DNA from: Acarospora socialis
Lineage: Eukaryota > Ascomycota > Lecanoromycetes > Acarosporales > Acarosporaceae
Length of the DNA stretch: 64,000 bases
Reading direction: 5' to 3'
Assembly (NCBI GenBank): GCA_025617375.2
Contig: JAMYGW020000004.1
Span: 558,001 to 622,000 of the forward strand
Under the pieces are notes generated by a model, which had not been told where the DNA came from, made no database searches, and worked only from the letters and a program-made list of their open reading frames with translations. A program made the translations under genes and the position numbers. Numbering within the stretch: position 1 is the first letter of the stretch; every line of letters begins with the position of its first letter. Below are positions 57,173 through 64,000 of this stretch, piece after piece.

Positions 57173-59455
57173 TCAAGCCTTATCCGGATCCCGAATGCCC
57201 CCATTCGTAATAACATACGTCGCCTCCGCCTCGGGACAATCTACCATCACCCACGCCACACACATTAGCCTTTCCTTCTCCCCCTCCCCTCCCCTCCCCA
57301 AAAACAGCATCACGCCATACGAAATCCGTGGAAAAACACCTACCAGGCGAGTCCTGAATCTTCGCGACCCTTTCCTCGCCGCGGCCCTTGCGCAACAGGA
57401 CGCGAGTCGTTGACGCGTGCGCCAGGATGTGGCCGCCGATGGGCTTGCGGCCGTCGGCGCCGGCGAAGAGGGAAGAGGCGCCGGGGTCGGATTGGACTTG
57501 ATTTGTCTGCGCTTGTTTGTCAGCGATATGCGGGGTGTGGGCTAAGGTAGGGTAGAGGGGAAAGGGAGAGGATGGATGGGCCGTACCATGAGGACGCAGA
57601 CGTTGAACTCTGCTTTTCCCAAAGTTATGCACACGCAGTCAGTCAGTCAGTCACCGGTAAATCAGCAAATCACTGAAACCAGCGTCGCCTCTGCGCACTC
57701 GTGCGCCTCCAAGCCATCTGCGCCAAGCCATCTTACCCTCCGAGCGTGACCGTGGAGAAAAGACGAGAAGGGGGACTTGTGACGGGACAGGACGTACCCT
57801 CGGCCATATGCGCCAACCTGGACAAGAACTGGTTGAGTTTCTGCTGCCGGTCGGCCAGCTCGCCGCGGCCGCAGTAGTCGACGCGGAAGCAGTTCATGAT
57901 GCTGTCGATGACGAGCAGGCGGAAGGCGTTGCTGGCGAAGGAGTGGGCGAGGGTGTTGAGGAGCTCGAGCTGGTGCTGTTGATCGGTTAGTCTGGGGGCA
58001 GGAGTGAGAAAGATGGGGTGGGTTGAGGCATGGAGGCGAGTGAGGATGGGGGAGGGGATGAGGGAATTGGGGAAAGGGGGAGGGTGGACATACCTCGCTG
58101 TTTAAGGCGCGGGCGTAGAGAATGTTTTCTTGGGTGGCGTCGGGGTCGACTGGGTGGTGTTAGTTTGGTGTTGTGGAGGTGTGCCGGTGCGGGGATGTGG
58201 GGACGGTACGTTCGAAGCGTTCGGCGATTTGGGCAATCCTGGAGTTGTTTAGTGGGTTGTGGTTGGAGTCGAGGTGGGCTGACACGTACCTCTCCGGCCG
58301 GAAGGTTCCCTCGGTGTCTAGGGCTGGTGTTAGAGTTTGGACTTCTGGGACCAGAGTGAGCAAGGTGTAAGGCAGACCAATATACGCCACTTTCCCAGCA
58401 GCTCCTCCCATTTCCTGCTGTTGTCAATACAACTCGTCTCTGTTCTCTCGATATATTGAACCCGCACCTTTGGCAGCTGGTATCGTGTAAGCTCCGATTG
58501 TTAGAGAGTACAAATAAGTTCAAGCATACCTGGGCAATGACAGACATCGTATGCGAAAGTTGCGTCTTTCCACATCCTGCACGTACCTACCTCAGTGCCC
58601 TGCCTCTCACCTTCATATAGCACACAACAGCTTACTGAATTCGCCATACACCTGCCCACACATCATCAGCACCCAGCATACCTTATGCAATGTAACAGTC
58701 ACCTCGCTAATGCTCATGCTCTGAAAGCCACTATCACCAAAGTCAGCGTCCGCCTTCCGTATCGCAGAATCACCAGACCCACCCTCCCAGAATCGCGTCC
58801 AGCTGCTTCGACCCAGTCGAGATCCGCACGACCCGTCGCCTCTGATGGCCCAGCTCCATAGCCGTGACGAAGCCAGACGCCGATGGCTTATATATCCGTC
58901 GGAGTCAGTCCCACTTATCTATTAGACCACGTTTGTGCTGGACAAACAGAAACGGACACAGCAAGTAAAAATCAGAGTTCCGAACCTGGCATTTCTGAAT
59001 CGCCTCCTTGATCTTCTCGACCTTGACCTCGCTGAAGCCTTTAATCTTCAAGAGCGTCTTACGAGTCGCTGCATGAACGGACTGAGGTATTATCGAAGTT
59101 CAAGGTTAGCCATCCGTGCTCGGTGCCAACCTCGACAAAGGACAAAGTCGGACGATAAGGAAGGTCAGGGGAGGGGTGTAGTACAGCAATCGTGTAGAAG
59201 CCGTTGCTTTTGAGCTTCGTGATGTCTGCGGCTCCGACGCCTGCGGACTGTGTTAGTTGGACTGATGCGAGACTAGTTGTCGGTGGGTTACGGCGCGATC
59301 AGGAGTCGGAGAGGTCACCGTGAGACTGGATGCCGTCAATGTCGACGATGAAGCCTTCCTGGAGCCAAGGTTAGTGGCGGTTGCAGACGCTGGCTTGGGG
59401 TTGCAAGGGGGCGGACATCGTCATCGAAGTCGTCGCCTGCGGTAGAGGCCGCCAT
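57173..59455 (-). CDS. DMC1: Meiotic recombinase Dmc1, 17 exons
   Basis: Meiosis-specific RecA/Rad51-family strand-exchange protein. Seventeen exons give 338 residues: 59455-59417, 59358-59319, 59240-59185, 59081-58986, 58886-58783, 58730-58703, 58651-58636, 58576-58530, 58476-58468, 58414-58378, 58317-58290, 58238-58210, 58149-58094, 57975-57798, 57609-57587, 57506-57344, 57240-57173. It starts [20 protein letters not shown]. The HhH region is [20 protein letters not shown]. Walker [16 protein letters not shown] is split by introns, and Walker B is [11 protein letters not shown]. The L1/L2 region carries [20 protein letters not shown], and the end is [15 protein letters not shown]. Every junction restores frame and conserved sequence. 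Dmc1 rather than Rad51 is indicated by [16 protein letters not shown] and [19 protein letters not shown]. Implies a sexual cycle, or a recent one. Confidence 0.95.
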
Positions 59456-60281
59456 TGTGAGCTCACTAGGTTCGCTGCGTCTGGATGGAGAATCGATGCG
59501 TTTGAATGTTCGCTCGTCTGCTTAGGTATACAGGAGAGTTGATTTGAGTTGTCAGAGTTGCAAGATGAGGTCGAAATAACGATGTTTGTGATTTAGGGTA
59601 TCAGCCCACTCTGCGGCTAGGGTTGTCAAGTAGAAAAATTAGGGCTCATGCCATAACTTAATATATGGTAAAGCTGCGATTGAAGTACAGTGCAGAATAT
59701 CCGTCACGCACATATAGTAAACTCATTCTCTGGCAGAACCAAATCCGGTGTGATGAGGCTTAAATTCCGTTCACCTCGGAGTCCACTAAACACATCTCCA
59801 AAATTATCAAGACGAAGTAGCCAAGTGCATTACCACACAATGTTCATCTACACCCACACATGCGCTGAATTGTTCCTTTCAACCCCTCTCATCGCCCGTC
59901 CTTTCTCTCTGTCCACCCTCCTCCCCTCTGTCAGGCCCTCTGTCTTTTTCTTCATTCCCGAAACGGATGAGAAGAGCAAGAGCAAGTCGTATACAGATGA
60001 CGCCATTCGTTAGGTCTTAGGTTTGCCGGGAAGCAAATGCAAAATTGATGAGAATACGTGATCTGCCGGGATCGTAAACGTTAAGATGCGGGTGCCGAAA
60101 AACGTAGGAGGCAAACGCTTGGTATAATGATGGAACGCGACGCTTGAGGAGATGCTGGAATCGACCGGCCGAAGTATTCATATTACACGTAAGGAGATAA
60201 ATGATAGGCTGCACAAATCGCCGAGTGACGGTCATCAGAGCCCCGGTCATATATACAACTAGGGACTCCCCGACAAGGTGT
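59456..60281. other. DMC1 promoter region and GIS2 3' side
   Basis: About 830 bases. No gene supported; a 107-codon frame at 59690-60013 shows no domain. Confidence 0.5.
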
Positions 60282-61332
60282 CTAAGCGACAGCTGTAGTT
60301 GGCGCTACTGGCTGAACCGAAGCGGCTTGAGCGGCACCAGGAGCGGTGGCATCGGCAGCGGAGGTAACAGGTGCGTCAGGAACCGGATGTCCATTGGTTT
60401 CGACCATCGTGCACTCGCGGGAGATATGACCAGCTTGCCCGCACTTGTAGCATACTTTGCCGGCAGAGTTCAACGGGCCTCCATTCGGCGCGGTGCAGTC
60501 GCGCGAGATATGTCCCTGTAATCATGAGCACTCTCTTCGCTCATAAACTCTGTGGCTCAACCTACAAGCTTGCCACAAGCATAACACTTCATCGCCTGAG
60601 CTTGGCAATCGCGAGCGTAATGGTTTGGCCCACCGCACTTGTAGCAGGTAGCCGGACGTGGAGACCCTGCATACCCACCACGGAAACCTCCACCGTAGCC
60701 ACCGCGAGGTGGAACACCTGCTCCACGGCCTGCTCCAGCTTGCAAGCCGGGATTTGGGCAAGAACGCTGTGGGATAGATCAGCCTGGCTCTATACACATA
60801 GATAGTTAGATCCCGTGGCATGAACATGACTTACAGCAAGATGGCCGGGTTGACCACAGGAGTAACAGCGCCCACTGGTACCAGCACCGCTCAAGCGCAA
60901 TGTCGGGCAATCAGCTTGGACATGGCCTAAACCTTGGCAATGATAACATTGCTTTGCTGCACTTCTCAGTCAATGCTTGATTTGTTGGCTGACACAAACA
61001 TGTTTGCGGGTCCTTACTCTCGGTAGTACGTGGATGCGGGCAACCGTTGGATTCATGGCCTGGAACGAATATGAGTTACACGCCCGTGCAAGAAAGCTAT
61101 CGGAGGGGATTTGTATGTGTACCTGGCTGTTTGCCTGGAAACCCAAATTAGCATTATACCTCGGAAGTTGAATGAATCTGTGCCCTACAGTTGTAGCAAA
61201 GGCGCTCTGAGGAGGAGCAGACCTCTGAACTTGTCAGCACGGTTGTTGAGCTATAGTGGTCTCTAGCAACTAACCAGCATAATGGCCCACGTTACCGCAC
61301 TTGTAGCAAGCTCGACGAGACAGGGAAGACAT
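60282..61332 (-). CDS. GIS2: CCHC zinc-knuckle protein, Gis2/Byr3/CNBP family
   Basis: Nucleic-acid-binding protein with seven CCHC knuckles, related to yeast Gis2, fission yeast Byr3 and human CNBP (translation and RNA-granule roles). Exons: 61332-61275, 61224-61189, 61134-61123 (12-nt microexon), 61059-61018, 60956-60835, 60766-60566, 60515-60282, giving 234 residues. Knuckles in order: CYKCGNVGHYAEVC, CYNCKQPGHESNGC, CYHCQGLGHVQADC, CYSCGQPGHLARSC, CYKCGGPNHYARDC, CYACGKLGHISRDC, CYKCGQAGHISREC. An RGG-like box (GAGRGAGVPPRGGYGGGFRG) lies between knuckles 4 and 5. An Ala/Pro tail ends TTAVA. Introns fall inside several knuckles; knuckle 2 needs the microexon to supply its second Cys and KQPG. 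Confidence 0.94.
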
Positions 61333-62167
61333 GATATGTCGCTTTTGCACCGTCCTGCGAACTCTATGTCAGAAGCTCGGGGCGCTGGAAATCCGACTTC
61401 TAAACCGCCAATCTCTAGGCTTGACAGTGGCCGTTTGTCTTACATCTATGCAAGGCGGGACAAACGTCGGTGGATTTGTGAGAGTGTATGCATACCGATT
61501 AGATCCACCTAGATATCAACTGCGATATTCCTTCACCTAAACTGTATCAAAGCACAGACTCAGTCCAATTCCTTGATGGCACGCCCGACGACCAACCATA
61601 TTTCTGTCGGGAAACTCACACTTCAGACCTCCTTCCCTCAACTACACAGCTCTTCCGTCCCTCCAAGCACGTACAGATGCGCGCCTTCAAACCCTTGGAA
61701 ACAGTTTCTTCGCGAGCTGATGATAATACTGTGGAGGGGAGAGGAAACCTTCCAGCTCGCGAGACCGGAGGCATTATTAAGGTAACTAACTACCTAGGTA
61801 TGAAGCTACCGGGACGCCGCAAAATTTATCATAGGTGGAGGAGGCGAGGACGCTAAGACTACGAGGCTAAGGTAATTTAAGCTATTGCGATTCAGGCCTG
61901 CATGGTGCTGATCACCCATGTTTATCTTTTAGCATGTGCTTGAAGCTGAGGTACCTTAGGTAGAGAATTGTTTGCAGAGACATCATAAGTCATGAATTCA
62001 TTTGAAGCCCCTGCCCCTGACTTATAATTCTCTTGCCTGCGTTGCTGCGGTAACCTGACAGCTAGAGCGGGTACCTATGCCGTAGCAATGTGAACTGCCG
62101 TTCCTTTATGAAGATCCCTAATAGCAATCTAAAAGCCATACACCATCCCGAAACGCAACCACTACGC
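61333..62167. other. Intergenic: GIS2 promoter and UAP1 3' side
   Basis: About 830 bases. TACCTAGGTA at 61791-61800 and GTACCTTAGGTA at about 61951-61962. No gene seen. Confidence 0.5.
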
Positions 62168-63817
62168 TTACTCAGGCTTCTCGATCACTGCCGGTGCCTT
62201 GATTGTGCGTCCCTCAAGAAAATCGAGACCTTCCCCCCCCTAATGCACCATCAGTCATGTTTCGAGATTGAGGATTGGCTTGAACACTCACATAGCTCAT
62301 TAGTGGAGACACCTCCACACCGCTAGCATCCGCCTCACCCTCGCTGACTACAGTTGCTCCGGCTGCTTGAATCCATCGCTTTCCCTGGTCCATGATATCT
62401 CGTTTGCTGGTGTCCGGATCATCCTCTCCAGTACCTCTTGCATTTTTCAACGGCGAAAACTCATCCTCCCGCCGAACCTCCATGCAAGCGAATTTGTTGA
62501 GTTCTAACATGGGAAATACATCGAAGACAAACTGCTCAAGTTTGATGCCGTTGGGTTTTTCTGGCTTGACGGTCTCACCGCGCTCTGTGTCGACGTAGGG
62601 TATCTTCTTTCGTGCAACATGATGCGGTAGATGATGCACCCAACCTTCGATAGTCTCTAGATAATCAAACGAGTAATAATGGTTGACGATGTTCGCTGCT
62701 CGGAATTTCAAAACGTCTGGTAGCTTTGGATCTTTGGCTTCAGCCGTGCCCTTGTCGATCTCGGAGTATTCCACGACGTCGGGCTTTCCGTTCTTGAGCA
62801 AGATTAATCCGACAGACTCATTTGCGCTTCGCTTGCGGACAACCTTGGTGGCGACATCGACTTTTTTGTGTGCTGAGAAGCCAATGAAGACCGGGTCCGC
62901 CACCTTGACCAGGCAATTGTCAACACAGTACGCATGGATATGCTTTATTCCTCGCTTTCTCATATCCGTCCGAACGTTCGAAGTGATAAGAGCCTGATAT
63001 ATGCCTCCATTGCCATCAGGGGCCACGGCAACCTGATGTTTCGTTAGCTGATCTGTCAGCGCTGATGGGGATTGGAGGCCGCGAGTGCCTTTGACTTGCT
63101 CTCCAGCAGTATCTTCCCCTCGTTGGAGACACACGGTAAGACGCCCTGCTCGAAGATCATAACGTTGTCCTTCTGCAGCCCAAAGTAGTCGTGTTCTTCA
63201 AAGAACTTCTGCGTCGGCACCCGTGTAGGTCCACTTGTCATCACGTACCAAGGTACCACGACGTCCTTCCGGCCATACTTCTTCGACGCTAACTGCTGGA
63301 TTTTGTGAATTCTCTCACCCTGGATCCGGAACAATGACTTCTCGCTTGGTAGTCCAATGTTGAAGCAGCCCTTCGGCGCCGAGCTTCCCAATCGTGTGCC
63401 TTGTCCGCCAGCCATGAGTACAACAGCGACCGAGTTCTCTGCGATTAGCTCAAGCCCCAGAGATGACCATGTATCTATGTCCTCTGACTTCGAATCGAGG
63501 AGTGAGGCGGTCGCTGACTCTGGTAATGGCTCGAGCTTGGGTTCATTTTCATCTTGGGAAGGGCTTGGAGGGTGGAGAGCTTTGCGTGCGAGCTCATTGA
63601 TGCGAGCTGGATCGATCAAACGGAGCTGCTGGTAAAGCAGGGCCTTCTCAGTCTTGGGAAGGTCGTCGTAGAACGCGAAGACTTGGTTTTGTCCCTCCTT
63701 GCTATACTTTTCTCGTAGTTCATGCAGTTCGTCATCTGACGGCTCCTTTAGCGGAACACCATCCTGCTTCGAGGACAAATTGAGCTTATCAAGGAGACTG
63801 TTGACAATGGCAGTCAT
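62168..63817 (-). CDS. UAP1: UDP-N-acetylglucosamine pyrophosphorylase
   Basis: Makes UDP-GlcNAc from UTP and GlcNAc-1-phosphate, the last step of precursor supply for chitin, N-glycans and GPI anchors; cytosolic (yeast Qri1/Uap1). Exons 63817-63089, 63032-62292 and 62239-62168 give 513 residues. The nucleotide-binding signature [20 protein letters not shown] lies at about residues 133-152. Other family blocks are [58 protein letters not shown] and [12 protein letters not shown]. The C-terminus is [21 protein letters not shown]. Intron 1 appears to be GC-AG (AAG|GCACTC). The third exon begins directly in an eight-G run that also provides the acceptor AG. Intact. Confidence 0.96.
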
Positions 63818-64000
63818 GTTATTATGGTGTCAGGAATGCGACTAGGTATGGGACCAGTAGTGTCAAGCGTATTGTCCAATGCGGGATACAGTAGATTGAT
63901 GATGACTGCCAAGGTTAAGTGATGTTGTTTGCACTGTAGTCCTTTGTTGTTCTTTTCCAAACCACACACCTTGGTCGTATACGCAGCGATCGCTTACATA
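63818..64000. other. UAP1 upstream region
   Basis: Last 183 bases. They hold the start of the UAP1 promoter; nothing else recognised. Confidence 0.5.

Noticed and set aside
1-64000. Biosynthetic gene cluster, CRISPR array or prophage
   Set aside because: No PKS/NRPS/terpene genes, no regularly spaced repeats and no phage genes; genes are spliced housekeeping fungal genes.

Overview
This is nuclear DNA of a filamentous ascomycete (Pezizomycotina). The genes carry short GT-AG introns, mostly 50-110 nt. The families present are SLN1-type osmosensor kinase, SomA/Flo8-type LisH regulator, HET-domain gene, Fot1/pogo transposon, MCT-like permease and a chitin-precursor enzyme. Bacterial signals (operons, Shine-Dalgarno sites) are absent. 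I could not fix the class or genus.

Layout. 1-5.7 kb: minus-strand genes for a Nup2/Nup50-like nucleoporin (cut by the window start), a peroxisomal SCP2 protein and an F-box-like protein. 7.7-14.4 kb: the plus-strand osmosensor histidine kinase SLN1 and an MCT-like permease. 15-17 kb: a repeat-built secreted wall protein on the minus strand. 17-20.2 kb is gene-free. 20.2-30.6 kb: plus-strand genes for a TM9SF/EMP70 nonaspanin, an arrestin-like protein, a TDG/MUG-type mismatch glycosylase and a protein with three dsRNA-binding-like repeats. 31.7-34.8 kb: minus-strand somA. 36.9-39.8 kb: BET3 and a U5-40K WD40 gene, head to head. 41.6-46.3 kb: a small membrane protein, RRP7, a tRNA-derived repeat and a small secreted cysteine protein. 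46.9-52.0 kb: an island holding a decayed HET gene, a MITE-like element and a Fot1/pogo transposon. About 4.1 kb of it (47,887-52,000) has no CpG at all, which I read as CpG-directed RIP-like mutation that stops abruptly inside the HET gene. 52.4-63.8 kb: two conserved genes of unknown function, then minus-strand DMC1, a GIS2/Byr3 zinc-knuckle gene and UAP1.

Most genes are core housekeeping genes (nuclear transport, splicing, ribosome assembly, vesicle tethering, cell-wall precursor synthesis, meiotic recombination, osmosensing) and do not form a shared pathway or biosynthetic cluster. The most unusual features are (1) the sharply bounded CpG-free island and (2) a run of internal microexons: 9 nt in BET3, 9 and 16 nt in a 17-exon DMC1, and 12 nt in GIS2. 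Each is fixed by reading frame plus conserved protein sequence on both sides. All exon models were read by eye and have not been checked against transcripts.
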